This document shows positions 49,790-63,414 of a DNA stretch of 64,000 nt, piece by piece. The DNA is from Dromiciops gliroides (taxonomy: Eukaryota > Chordata > Mammalia > Microbiotheria > Microbiotheriidae). Position 1 is the stretch's first letter. Each line of letters starts with the position of its first letter. Location of the stretch: the NCBI RefSeq assembly GCF_019393635.1, contig NC_057864.1, positions 468,952,617-469,016,616 of the forward strand, given 5' to 3'. The notes below the pieces were generated by a model. That model did not search any database. It had not been told where the DNA came from and worked only from the letters and a program-made list of their open reading frames with translations. The position numbers and the translations under genes were made by a program.

Positions 49790-49906
49790 TATGTCAAATG
49801 AGCTAGAGAAGGGAATGGCAAACTTCTAGTACCTTTGCCAAGAAAACCCCAAATGGGGTCACTGAGAGTCAGACACAACTGAAATGACTCAACAACAAAA
49901 ACAAAA
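49790..49906 (+). repeat. Long CORE-SINE, 3' part only
   Basis: Begins at TGTCAAATGAGCTAGAGAAG and ends ACTCAACAACAAAAAC. Head and CORE missing. Confidence 0.8.
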
Positions 49907-49909
49907 TGC

Positions 49910-50790
49910 TCACCAAAGGCGGGGGACTATGTTATGTACTAGGGATACAAGAATGAAAAACAGACACTGTGTTCTCAAAGACATCATTCCTTAACAGCGG
50001 TGCTAAGATATAGGCATGTGTAAGGAGAATGGGAAAAGGGAAAGGAACAGATAAAAATAAAGTGGTATGAGAAAATTTGGAGGAGAGGTAATTCAACTAG
50101 GATGAGCTGGGAAGACCTCATGGAAGATTTCATACATGAGTTAGGCCTTGAAGTTAAAAAAAAAAAAAGTCAGCAGGGGGCAGCTAGGTGGTGCAGTGGA
50201 TCAAGCACTGGCCCTGGATTCAGGAGGACCTGAGTTCAAACCTGACCTCAGACACTTGACACTTACTAGCTGTGTGACCCTGGGCAAGTCACTTAACTCC
50301 CATAGCCCCGCAAAAAAAAAAGTCAGCAGACAGAGGATGACTAGAGAATGGGTAGTAGTCCAGTGTGGCTAAAATGTAGAATATGTGATGGCATGTTGGG
50401 CAAAATATGGCTGAAAAGGTAAGTTGGAGCCTTTGTAAAGAGGCCTTGAATCCCTGGCTGAAGTGATTTTTATTTTTTAACACAGTAGGGTGCCAAAAGA
50501 ACGTGTCAGAGGGAATAAGATGTTTAGACACTAAATAAGATGATTGTTATAGCCACATGAAAGGTAGGTGGAGGGGAAGAGACTGGAGGTGAGTAAGGAG
50601 ATGACTGTGGACAATGGTCCAAGTAAGAGTTAAGGAGGGGCTGAAGTAAAATTGGGTCAAAGTATGAATGTAGAGGAGGGGACAAATTATTGGATTTGGA
50701 AACTAATGAGAGGCAAGGCTTGGGGTAACGTCCTCACTTGCAAAGTCTATCTTTGTGAGCAAATAGTACAAGAGTAGTAGGGACTCTTAC
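49910..50790. repeat. Old unclassified repeat, long copy
   Basis: GTACTAGGGATACAAGAATG, AGACCTCATGGAAGATTTCA and later TTGTAAAGAGGCCTTGAATC. Same family as 32790-33560, interrupted by the SINE at 50176. Confidence 0.5.
50176..50313 (+). repeat. CORE-SINE (WSINE1-like)
   Basis: Complete copy. Duplication AAAAAAAAGTCAGCA on both sides. Confidence 0.92.
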
Positions 50791-51297
50791 AACTGGACTA
50801 CTTACACAAAAGCTCAAGTTATGGGCAAAAATTATCATGTGCTATAATTTCTTCAAATTAAGTGGAGTTTGGAGTTTATCTCCATAGTAGATAATGCCAA
50901 AGATGTTATGAAAATGGGAGATTGTTATTAAATCTAAAACAGGGCTTGGAGCTGACAGGCAGGGAACTGGAAGGAGAAAAAAGGAAACCTCAGGTAGCTA
51001 GAATGTGTTTGGACCAGGGCTGTTCCCCATCTTGATCATTGCCTCCTGTAGAAAAGGAGAAATGAAAAGAGAGAAGTGAGTCAGTTTTTAGACTAATGAG
51101 TTGTGAGCTTCCTCAAAGCAAGCTCTATCTGAAAAAGTTACAAATTTGTGAAAAGTTTCAGGTGATTTTGTAAATATTCCCATTTTCTAAATAGAAAGTT
51201 TCTAGGATGTAAAAATCTCTGAACGACCCCCCCCCCCACTGTTTGATTATAAGGCTTGTTATGTAAGGTGCTAAATTTTGTTTTAAATTTTAAATTT
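50791..51297. other. Intergenic, nothing recognised
   Basis: AT-rich. A C-run lies near 51230. No gene seen. Confidence 0.3.
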
Positions 51298-51313
51298 ACT
51301 GTCATTAAATCTT

Positions 51314-51458
51314 TTTTTTTTTTTTTTTTGGTGAGGCAATTGGGGTTAAGTGACTTGCCCAGGGTCACACAGCTAGTAAGTGTCTGAGGCCAGATTTGAA
51401 CTCAGGTCCTCCTGAATCCAGGGCTGGTGCTCTATCCACTGTGCCACCTAGCTGCCCC
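51314..51458 (-). repeat. CORE-SINE (WSINE1-like)
   Basis: Complete minus-strand copy. Perfect duplication ACTGTCATTAAATCTT on both sides (left 51298-51313). Confidence 0.93.
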
Positions 51459-51554
51459 TACTGTCATTAAATCTTGAAGTATCAAAACTGCCGGGCATAG
51501 AGTCATATTGCTAAACCCCATTGTTGTTTAAAAAAATAATTGGAAAAAAAATTG

Positions 51555-51717
51555 GGGGCAGCTAGGTGGCGCAGTGGATAAAGCACTGGCCCTGGATTCA
51601 GGAGGACCTGAGTTCAAATATGACCTCAGACACTTAACACTTACTAGCTGTGTGACCCTGGGCAAGTCACTTAACCCCCATTGCCCCGCAAAAAAAAAAA
51701 GAAAAAAGAAAAAAAAA
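51555..51717 (+). repeat. CORE-SINE (WSINE1-like)
   Basis: Complete copy with a long A/GAAAA tail. Confidence 0.9.
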
Positions 51718-51803
51718 GTAAGAAAGAAAAAAAAATGATGCAAAAAAAAATTAAGAAGAAATCCCATAAAGGTGCTAGGATAAATAGGAAAATGTGAAAT
51801 ATT

Positions 51804-51853
51804 CTGGGCAAGTCACTTAACCCTCATTGCCCTGCAAAACAAAAACAAAAACG
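51804..51853 (+). repeat. CORE-SINE, extreme 5' truncation
   Basis: Only the last 50 bases (CTGGGCAAGTCACTTAACCC on). The duplication AAATGTGAAATATT on both sides proves it inserted in this short form. Confidence 0.88.
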
Positions 51854-52034
51854 AAATGTGAAATATTTAGTAAAGGAAATCACAAACCATAGTTTAATGC
51901 CACATAAAAAGTGTCAACAGATATTTTTACTGGAAATTATTTTGTAGTTCTTTCCCACTACTTAAAATGAAGCTCCTAGAGGCACCTAATAAAATCACTT
52001 AACGTATCAGAATAAATTCCTTTTCTAGAAATCT

Positions 52035-52860
52035 GCCTTGATCAATTAATTAATAAGTATTATAAAGTGCTTACTATGTGCTAAGCACTGTACTTGGAAA
52101 CAAAATGAGGCAAAAGACAATATATCCCCTTAAGGAGCTTACAGTCTAATGGAGGAGATAACACGCAAGCAATATGTATACAAAGCAAGTTATATACGGG
52201 ATAAAGAGCCAGTAATTAACCGAGGGTCGGCACTGGAGTTAAGAGGGGTTGGGGAAGGCTTCTGGTAGAAGATGAGATTTTAGCTGATACTTAAGGGAAG
52301 CCAAGGAGGTCAGAAGTTGGAAAAGAGAAAGTTGAATTGTAAGGGTTTAAGAAGAGAGTGTGAGAGGAGAGAAAATGGAGGTACCTATTGTGAACGGTCT
52401 TTCCGAAGAGTTTAGCTACAAAGGGCAGAAGAGATATAAGATGATAGTAAGGATACAGGGGATCAGACGAGGCTGGTTTGGTTTTTTTCAGGATGGGGGA
52501 AACATGGGCATGTTTGTAGGCAGTAAGAGATGAGCCAGGAGAATGGGAGAGATTGAAAACAAGTGAAAGTGTGGGGATAACAGAGGGGGCACTCTGTTAG
52601 AGGAGACAGCATGGAATGAGATCCCTTGAACAAGCAGAAGGGTTAGCCTTGGTAAAGAGTAAGGCCGCTTCATCTTGGGTTGAAGGAGAGGCAGTAGCAG
52701 AAGGCATCTGAGTGATAGCGTGTGAGGAAGGGGGAAGAAGGAGTTCACAGAGAATGGCCAAGATTTTTTCTGTAAAATATGAGACGAGGATCTCAGCTGA
52801 GAGAAAGGGAAGAGGGGGAGTCATGGGAGGGTTTTGGAGGGATAAAAAGGTTTGGACGAG
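52035..52860. repeat. Old unclassified repeat, long copy
   Basis: Starts GTGCTTACTATGTGCTAAGC, then AGGAGCTTACAGTCTAATGG and a purine-rich body. Same family as 55300-55565. Confidence 0.5.
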
Positions 52861-52889
52861 CCATGTCTCGAAGCCTAGCTATGTCAAAA

Positions 52890-53075
52890 GTCCCTAACTT
52901 CTTTGAGTTTTAGTCTCAGTCTCAGTCTCAGCAAAATAGGGATAACGAAACCTAGCCTATCTACTTTACTTGGGGGTATTGGGAGAATTAAATGGGATGA
53001 TATATGTGAAGCACTTTAACAAGCACTTTGTAAATTCTAAAGGCTGCATAAAATTACTATCATCATTATTTTAAA
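52890..53075 (+). repeat. MIR-type SINE, 3' part
   Basis: AAATAGGGATAACGAAACCT, then GGGAGAATTAAATGGGATGA and TGTGAAGCACTTTAACAAGC. Confidence 0.6.
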
Positions 53076-53088
53076 AAGTCGTTGCCTA

Positions 53089-53229
53089 GGGGCAGCTAGG
53101 TGGCGCAGTGGATAGAGCACTGGCCCTGGAGTCAGGAGGACCTGAGTTCAAATCCAGCCTCAGATACTTAACACTTACTAGCTGTGTGACCCTGGGCAAG
53201 TCACTTAACCCCAACTGCCTCACTAAAAA
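53089..53229 (+). repeat. CORE-SINE (WSINE1-like), first of a stacked pair
   Basis: Complete copy. Target sequence AAAAAGTC(G/A)TTGCCT lies on both sides. Confidence 0.92.
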
Positions 53230-53244
53230 AAAAAGTCATTGCCT

Positions 53245-53385
53245 GGGGCGGCTAGGTGGCACATCGGAGACCCTGGATTCAGGAGGACCTGAGTTCAAAT
53301 CCAGCTTCAGACACTTGAAACTTATTAGCTGTGTGACCCTGGGCAAGTCACTTAATCCCCATTGTCCTGCTAAAATTAAAAAAAA
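53245..53385 (+). repeat. CORE-SINE (WSINE1-like), second of a stacked pair
   Basis: Head partly deleted (GGTGGCACATCGGAGACC). Same target AAAAAGTCATTGCCT on both sides, so two insertions used one site. Confidence 0.92.
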
Positions 53386-53399
53386 AAAAGTCATTGCCT

Positions 53400-54130
53400 A
53401 AGGAAATGCATTAGTAGAGTAGAGGATGAATGCCCCCCCCTTTTTTCTTTTTCCTTTGGGTTTTCCTAAAGTTGTCACAAAGTAGTTCTTTCAACTGAAC
53501 AAAAGATAAAACTACACTTGCATCTCTTTAATTTTGAAAAATCAAGAGTGGTCACAAAACCACATTTACAAGGTCCTATAAAAACCATTTTGCAGCTAAG
53601 ACTTTCACTCATGGCTGAAAAGGCACAAATTAATCACCTGCCCTAACCTACAAAAAGTTCCTCATATTTCACCATATAATCATGTGGACTCACATAATAC
53701 CCTCCTTTTGGAAAGTAGTTTTCTGTGTCACATTATTAGATGACCTAGTTTTGGGAAACATTATCCAAGGAAGCTGTGTTCTAACTTGACTCCAAGTTTC
53801 TGGCAAATGCTAGAAGTGGCTTGTGAAATCACCAGTCATGAGCTTTGGATCTGGGCCAGACCCATCACTCACTGTGCATGACGTGGCTTATGGGGAAATG
53901 CGTTAAGATATGAAGATTCCATCAAGCAACATGTTTTGTTTTGTTTTTAAACTTTGTAAATTTTGTTAATTAACAGCCAAGACCTCTGTAAAATTCTATT
54001 TTGGGCCTAATTCAGGTTTTATCTCATTTTTGGATATCACTTAAGTTAATGAGGATTTAGTTATATCCATTTAGAGAAATCTAGCTATCACCTTATATCT
54101 ACATATATTGTATATTCATCCAGAAACATA
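53400..54130. other. Intergenic, nothing recognised
   Basis: Unrecognised sequence. No gene or repeat family called. Confidence 0.3.
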
Positions 54131-54139
54131 TTCATTCTT

Positions 54140-54224
54140 TTTGGGGGGGATGGGCCAATGAGGGTCACACAGCTAGTGTCAAGTGTCTGAGGCTGGATTT
54201 GAACTCAGGTCCTCTATCCACTGC
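54140..54224 (-). repeat. CORE-SINE fragment, two internal deletions
   Basis: Minus-strand copy reduced to GGGTCACACAGCTAGTGTCA, GGATTTGAACTCAGGTCC and TCTATCCACTGC. Confidence 0.75.
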
Positions 54225-54954
54225 AACATATTTTTTCTTAAAAAAAAAAATCACCTGCTAGAAAAGTTTACATTTTATAAACGGATAGGAATCACGTGTA
54301 TTCCATAGGTGAAGTTACAGGGAGGCACACTTTAGCTTCTGGGAAAGCTGTACAAAGGAATGAGCCCCTTGGTTACTGAGTTCCTTATCACCCCATATAG
54401 GCAAAGACTAGACCTGCCTGGGATGGTTTAGAGAGAATTCCTGCATGGCATGTGGCAAATTGGACTAAGTGAGTCTTAAGTTACTTCCAACTAGATTTTA
54501 TGATTCTAGGTCAACTCCTGGACTTTAAATCTATAATTTGTAGAATTAGTTAGATTTTTTTGTATTAGATTCCTACCCCCCACCCCCGCCCCTTGAGCTT
54601 ATGAGTTTCTTGGTAACCACTAGTTTTCACTGTGAACCATAATTTCCAGGAAGTCAAACTATTCAATAAGAAACTAACTAACTACATGTGCTTGCCAAAG
54701 GGCCTTAAGTTAAACTACAATGAGGCAAGTCACTACTTTGATCTTGTTTGGCTGACCCAAATAGTTTAGCTGAAAAATAACCTCTTAGCAAAGCAGTTCT
54801 TTCCATTCAATAACACCCTCAGAGGAGAGAAAAGAATCGTTTTTCTTTTTTGTACATGCAAGAAGAGTGATAAATATTGCTTTTTTCTTTTGGTGAGGCT
54901 TTTACTCATCCTTTATAATTCCACCTCTTTTGTAAATCAACATATTTTTCATTA
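54225..54954. other. Intergenic, nothing recognised
   Basis: A weak MIR-like piece may lie near 54420-54510. No gene seen. Confidence 0.3.
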
Positions 54955-54970
54955 AAAATGTTCCTTTTAG

Positions 54971-55133
54971 GGGCAACTGGCCCTGGATTCAGGAGGACCT
55001 GAGTTCAAATCCGGCCTCAGACACTTAACACTTACTAGCTGTGTGACCCTAGGCAAGTCACTTAACCCCAATTGCCTCACCAAAATAAAATTAAATAAAA
55101 TAAAATAAAATAAAATTAAATTAAATTAAAATT
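54971..55133 (+). repeat. CORE-SINE (WSINE1-like), first of a stacked pair
   Basis: Lacks most of the head (GGGCAACTGGCCC). Tail (AAAAT)n. Perfect 16-base duplication AAAATGTTCCTTTTAG (54955-54970 and 55134-55149). Confidence 0.92.
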
Positions 55134-55149
55134 AAAATGTTCCTTTTAG

Positions 55150-55298
55150 GGGCAGCTAGGTGGTGCAGTGGATAGAATATCCGCCCTGGAGTCAGGAGAA
55201 CCAGAGTTCAAATCTGGCATCAGACACTTAACGCTTACTAGCCATGTGACCCTGGGCAAGTCACTTAACCCCAATTGCCTTACTACCCCCCCAAAAAA
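55150..55298 (+). repeat. CORE-SINE (WSINE1-like), second of a stacked pair
   Basis: Starts immediately after the right target duplication of the preceding copy. Complete, with a C/A tail. Confidence 0.9.
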
Positions 55299-55299
55299 A

Positions 55300-55565
55300 T
55301 CAATCAACATTTATTAAGTGCCTACTAGGTTCTCTAAGCACTGGGCAGTAGGCAGAGGCAGGAGGCAATCTTGGCCCTCAAAGAGTTCAAAAAGACAACA
55401 GGTAAACAAATCTATACAAATGAGGTATATACTGGATAAACAGGAAAGAGAAGGTACTAAAATTAAGAGGGGTTTGGGAAAGGCTTCCTGAAGAAGACGA
55501 GGTTTAAAGGAAGGTAGGGAAATCAGGAGGGTGGAGATGAGAAGGGAGGGAATTCCAATAACGAT
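55300..55565. repeat. Old unclassified repeat
   Basis: ATCAACATTTATTAAGTGCC, then GGGAAAGGCTTCCTGAAGAA. Same family as 52035. Confidence 0.5.
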
Positions 55566-56920
55566 GCCAAGTAATTGGATTCATAGTTGAATTCCTATTC
55601 CCCAGATGACCTAAGTTATAGTCAGCTATACTTGTCATACTTGATGCTCCTCCTCTAGAAGCAGATGTTAGTAGAAATATTTTAGAACACGAATTTAAAA
55701 GTCCATGTGAAAATATTTATACTTGATCAATTCTTTGCATTTTCCACTCCTCCTCCATTATTTGTTACACAGAAATGATGTTTGGAAGATAAATGTAAAG
55801 AATCTGCTTCATTATAGCTTTATTTACAGTTGCTAACTTCTTTCTTGAGCACAGAAAACCAGGTTCAAGACAGTGCCTCACGAATGAATCAGCTGTGTTT
55901 AACTTGGTAAGGAAAAAGAAAAGACAACAGAATTTAATAATTTAAAGAATTTAATCGCAAGAATCTGATAATAAAATAACACTAAATTGTGATTTAAACA
56001 TCTTTTTAAAAATTGGCTTACAAGAGAATTCTGGAATCACTCATATACACACATATTTAACAGGGTTCAAAGCTTCATTTTTTGTACATTTTTCATATGC
56101 TGTTTCTAAGACACAAGGCTCCTTTCGGCTCTAACATCCTATACAGTAGTCTATCCTTTTCTTCCTTTCTAAGTCTAAGATAAATGGTTAGTTCATGGAA
56201 ATGTCAGAAAGATAAAAGAAGTAAATAAATTTAGTAGCAGTTGTGGGGGAGGACTTCTGTTGAGTGGTATATACATAGACGGAAGCCTGGCAAACCTTAA
56301 TTCCCTCCTCCCCCAACAAAAACATTCCTGCTTACTCATTCTGAGACAGCACCCCAACCCAAACCAGCAACTAATATAATCAGCACCTTTCTCAGTGTGC
56401 TCAGGGAACCTGCACGCAGGTAATTGTTGCCAGGACTAAGGCTCGGACCGGATCTCCGATAGAGACAGGATCCAGAAAGGCTGAATTCGCTGGAATCATC
56501 TTGGGGGGGGGCAACCCCTGATGGAATCTGGCCACCCCAAGGGACAGCTCTGCTTTCCCCTCTCTCTGCCCCTGGAGGCCATCCCTCCCTTTCTGTTTTC
56601 CTCTAGAAAAATTGCATCAGCATTTCTCCACTATTTCTCAAAACAGGGAGAAGGTCACAGGGAACGAACCAAAGTCTCCTTCCTGACAAATTCCATTTCG
56701 ACCTTGGGCAGATGCCTGAGCCCGTTTGCTGTAAATAGATGCGGGAGTGTCTCTCCTGGCCAACCCCTTAAATGTAATGGAAAACCTGGGCTGCAGAAGA
56801 TCATCCCATACCCCCCCCCCCCAAAAAAAAGCAGGAGGTCCTAATCTCTGTACTTTTAGTTACAGTCTCCAAGGTTCCTTCTATTAAGCCCATTCACTTA
56901 AAACTTTAGGGAAAATGACT
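55566..56920. other. Far upstream flank of UBB
   Basis: No young repeats for over 1.3 kb. A G-run lies near 56503 and a C/A run near 56812. No credible gene. Confidence 0.35.
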
Positions 56921-57791
56921 AAAGCAGGTTATAAAACAAGGGTCCCTGTGACTGCTTTCAGCCGACCACCGGTCACTTGAGAGGCTTCTCTGACCCCCTG
57001 CGGGTCTACGAAGCTCACTCTCGTCGGGGCTTCTCGGCCCCCGCTCCTCCTCAACCATAGTGTCTCCCCCCGGGCCCCACCCCCCATTTCCCCCGCGGGT
57101 CTTGTTTGTCCCACAGCGGTTTGTTTGCCCGTGGCCGGTGAACTCCAGGAGATTAGGGGCGGATTTGAGTTTCGTTTTCCCAAGTGTCCTTCCCTTCCGC
57201 CACGTTTAGCCCAAAGCCTGGCACACAGCAGGCGGTAAGCAATGCACAACGACTCAGTCATACATTAAGCGCCTACTACACGCCTAGTGCAAAGCACCAG
57301 GGGTTGAAAAGGCAGAAATGACAAATGGTATTTTTCTCTCTATTTCGGCTTTTAGGGGGGAGGGGGTTCAGGGCTAGTGATTCCACCCGCAAGAAAAGGA
57401 CCAAAGGCTCAGAGCCGCCCCTTAGGGACTCAGAGGCCTCAGGTCGGACCCTTGCGGGGGTGGGGGGAAGGTTGGGGCCTGTTTGTTTTTCCAGGCCAGG
57501 CCGGGGCCTAGGGCGGGGGTAGAGCTCGTCCAGTCACAAAACATGTTTGGAAGTAAATTCAGGCTGCAATACTACAGGGGGTGAGGCGCCCGGGGAGGTT
57601 AGGTAAACAAAGGGCCGCCCGGTGGCATCCCCGCCCCCCACCCGACCCGGCCCCAGGGGGACCGATAGGGCTCCCAGAACTCTCAGGAACGACGGGGTTG
57701 GGAAGATGGTCACTATTCCCAGGCTCCAAGACCCCCTTGGCCCCCCACTGGCTTTTCTCCTTCCCCCCTCCCCCTCCTCACTCCTCTCTGA

Positions 57792-57801
57792 GCATGCGCA
57801 C
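57792..57801 (+). promoter_or_regulatory. UBB: NRF1-like site
   Basis: GCATGCGCAC, close to the NRF1 palindrome, about 470 bases above the TSS. Confidence 0.5.
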
Positions 57802-57920
57802 GAGCGTGCTTTCTCTCCTCCCCCCCCCCCCTTTTCAGTATCACGTCAGCCCTTTCCACCGAGTTCTAGAGAGCCCCAGTAACAAGGGAGATCTCCGGGC
57901 ACCGCCCCACCCCGCAGCGC

Positions 57921-57930
57921 TGACCAATCA
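57921..57930 (+). promoter_or_regulatory. UBB: CCAAT box (NF-Y type)
   Basis: TGACCAATCA, an excellent NF-Y match, about 340 bases above the TSS. Confidence 0.6.
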
Positions 57931-57989
57931 GCAGCCTTCTCCTGAGCTCCCTCTCCCCCACCCCTTCTCCTCTTTTCCACAGCTGTAGC

Positions 57990-58007
57990 GAAGCTTCCAG
58001 AGTTTTC
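57990..58007 (+). promoter_or_regulatory. UBB: Heat-shock element, four inverted units
   Basis: GAAGCTTCCAGAGTTTTC: units GAA, TTC, GAG, TTC at strict five-base spacing, one imperfect. Binding by HSF1 fits the known stress induction of UBB. Confidence 0.7.
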
Positions 58008-58115
58008 AGCAAAGGGCCGGCCCCTCTGCTCCGAATCCATCCGCCCTTCGAGTTTCAAACACCATCTAAGGAGGCGAGGAGGAGCCTCCGTCACGCGCCT
58101 GCCTGGCGCCGGGGT

Positions 58116-58123
58116 GGGCGGGG
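58116..58123 (+). promoter_or_regulatory. UBB: GC box
   Basis: GGGCGGGG, Sp1/KLF-type site about 150 bases above the TSS. Confidence 0.55.
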
Positions 58124-58235
58124 TGGGGACAGTCGTCTCACCTTACTGGATTCCCGAGGAGGCGGGGACGGGAACTACTTTTGTCCGCGCAAATACACCA
58201 CGCCTACGCTCGAGGTGACGCGTCCCACCACGTCG

Positions 58236-58244
58236 CATAAATAG
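58236..58244 (+). promoter_or_regulatory. UBB: UBB TATA box
   Basis: CATAAATAG in GC-rich surroundings, placing transcription start near 58266-58270. Confidence 0.7.
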
Positions 58245-58266
58245 CGAGCGGGGGCTGTAAGCAGCG

Positions 58267-58352
58267 CATAACCGGGTATAGTCTTCTTGGTGACTGCTTC
58301 TTGTGGAGTTTGGCGGCGCGATCTTCTCGAGTCCTAGCTTCCTTACAAAGAG
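58267..58352 (+). other. UBB: UBB non-coding exon 1
   Basis: 5' UTR exon from the estimated TSS to the donor GAG/GTACTGG at 58353. A second GT at 58359 is possible. UBB genes have one intron in the 5' UTR just before the ATG, as here. Confidence 0.65.
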
Positions 58353-59369
58353 GTACTGGTGGGTTGGGTTCGGTGGTCGGGTTATAGAAGAGCCTAGTTA
58401 GTTGGAGGCGCGGGTGTTTGCGGGGAGTAAAGAGGGTGGGTGAGGAAAGTGAACGTTGAGGGGCCCACGGCGTGAACCTTTCGTTCTTCAGGCTTAAAAG
58501 TGCTGAGTCACGGGTGACGGGAGGGGGTGGGGTGGGGTGGGGGCTTTGCCCCCGCTACCTCAGGAGCCCGGAGCTGCCCGGGAGGGTCCTTATCCCAGCC
58601 GCTGCTGTGAACGCCGGGGGCTCAGGGCCCGGAGACCGGAAGGCGTTAGACTTAGTACCAAGTTTGCACACGGCACCAGGAAGTTTCTTGGGCCCGCTCT
58701 AGGGGGATGGGGGGAGGGACGCGCCACAACTTTCCTTGTGCTTGGGCTGTCAAGGAGGCCGCCTTCCCCAGTCTCGCGAGATTTGTTATTATTGGGGGAG
58801 CGGAACTTTTTTTTGTACGGAAGACAATAGGAAGTAAGCGTTGTTCTGAGTAATGGTGTCAATTAGGCTTGTGTTTGGGAAGGCTTTATTTTTAATGTTT
58901 CGTGTAGTTATACTTCTGTTCGGACGGGAGTAAATGGGTCTGGGAGAAAGTGACTGTCCAACGTCACACTGGGGTATCAGGAAGCATTGCTATTGTCACT
59001 GGCAGTTGCTGATTCGACCCAGTCTTCTAAATCTGCCCTCCCTGTTGAGGGAACTCGTTTCTCTTCAGTTTAACGTTTGGGCTTAACTTTTGTCACCATG
59101 CTCAGTTTAGGGAGCATCAAATTAATCCTTTCCTATAATGGTCTGTAGAAATACAGGAAACATACTATTTAAAAGTTGTAGTGGTTTTCCTTGATAAGGT
59201 AGATTCTTTGACAGCTATGTGTGCTTTCAAGGGGGGAAAAACAACCTGGTTTTTCAAGTTTATTGCCATTACCTGATTTCTGATTTCATTTGAGTTACTG
59301 TTAGGAATGTGAACAAAAAAGAAAAACTAAACCAAAGGTTTGACTAGGTAGGGAAAACTTGCTGCTAAT

Positions 59370-59511
59370 TTTATTTTAAATTAATAAAGTATTTTATTTT
59401 TTTTTTCAGTTACATGTAAAGATAGTTCTCAACTTTTGTTTATACAAGCTTTACAATTTCAGATTTTTCTCCCTTCCCCCCCTCCCCTAGACAGCAGGTA
59501 ATTTGATATAG

Positions 59512-59553
<42 letters not shown>

Positions 59554-59749
59554 CACACATAATAACATTAATCCTATTTCTGCATTAGTCATGTTATAAG
59601 AGAAAAAAATCAGAGCAATGATGAAAAACCTCAAAATAGAAAAAAAACAACAGGATCAAAAACAAAAATAGTATGGTTCATTCAGCATCTATACTCCGCA
59701 GTTCTTTTTTTGTTTTTTCCCCCTGGATTTGGAGATCCTCTTCCATCAC
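59370..59749 (-). repeat. L1 insertion in the UBB intron
   Basis: Antisense 5'-truncated L1 3' end, including a (TA)n tract near 59518-59545. Duplication ACTTGCTGCTAA at 59358-59369 and 59750-59761. Same subfamily as 41564-41814. Confidence 0.9.
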
Positions 59750-59821
59750 ACTTGCTGCTAAATTAACAAAGTCAGGATTTGATCCGAGCAGACCATCAGT
59801 TTGGTTTTAAGTTGAATAGCT

Positions 59822-59976
59822 TTTTTTAAAAATAAAGTTTGTTTAGGTGAGGCAATTGGGGTTAAGTGACTTGCCCAGGGTCACACAGCTAGTGTCAAGC
59901 GTCTGAGGCCTGATTTGAACTTAGGTACTCCTGATTCCAGGGCTGGTGCTCTATCCACTGCATCACCTAGCTGCCC
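59822..59976 (-). repeat. CORE-SINE (WSINE1-like) in the UBB intron
   Basis: Minus-strand copy with one short CORE deletion. Perfect duplication TTGAATAGCT at 59812-59821 and 59977-59986. Ends 39 bases before the splice acceptor. Confidence 0.92.
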
Positions 59977-59994
59977 TTGAATAGCTATTAATGA

Positions 59995-62880
<2,886 letters not shown>

Positions 62881-62925
62881 CAGCTGAGTCAAATGCTAAT
62901 AAAGATTTTTGTTGCACATTGACTT
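62881..62925 (+). other. UBB: Shortened UBB 3' UTR
   Basis: Only about 40 bases from the stop to the expected cleavage site. CAGCTGAGTC and TAATAAAG resemble the last part of the human UBB 3' UTR as remembered. Confidence 0.65.
62898..62903 (+). terminator. UBB: UBB poly(A) signal AATAAA
   Basis: AATAAA 18 bases past the stop, followed by a T-rich and TG-rich stretch as expected of a poly(A) site. Confidence 0.85.
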
Positions 62926-63074
62926 TGACTTGTTTTGGTCATACTCTTAATTTTTTCAAATTTAAATGGGTTATTTAGTTTTAACATAAGAGTAAATTTA
63001 CTCTTAAGCCACAGAAGTTGTTCCATGTTAAAATTTCCATAAAATTATCCTTAGCATAAAAATAACTAGCATAA

Positions 63075-63414
63075 TTTATATAGAATTTTATTTTCAACAT
63101 TTATTTTTCCAGTTACATGTAAGGGTAGTTTTCAACATTCATTTTCATAAGATTTAGTTTCAAATTTTTTTTCCCTCCCTAAGGCAGCAACGAGGTTATG
63201 TATTTACAATCAGCAAGTGCTCTTTTTATCAGTTCTTTCAATGGGGGGGTGCATAGTAAACTTTGTAGTTAAGTCATTCACAATTGCTCATTAAACAATG
63301 CTGCTGTCACTATGCACAATGTCCTCTCCCCCAGTTATGCTCACTTCACTATACATCAGTTCATGAGCCTTTCTATGTTATTTTGGGATCATCCTGTTTC
63401 CTATAGCACAATAC
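63075..63414 (-). repeat. L1 3'-end fragment (antisense)
   Basis: TTTTCCAGTTACATGTAAGG, then TCAGTTCATGAGCC and CTATAGCACAATAC. It is cut by the LTR that starts at 63415. Confidence 0.75.

Larger units (their letters stand above)
56930..58720. promoter_or_regulatory. UBB: CpG island of UBB
   Basis: GC-rich and CG-rich from about 56.93 kb through the first exon into the intron. An old repeat scrap (ATTAAGCGCCTACTACACGC) lies at 57262-57305. Open frames in the island are compositional. Confidence 0.8.

Noticed and set aside
57581-58094. Open frames of 86-135 codons in the UBB CpG island
   Set aside because: Proline-rich compositional frames running through the promoter elements, with no family resemblance.
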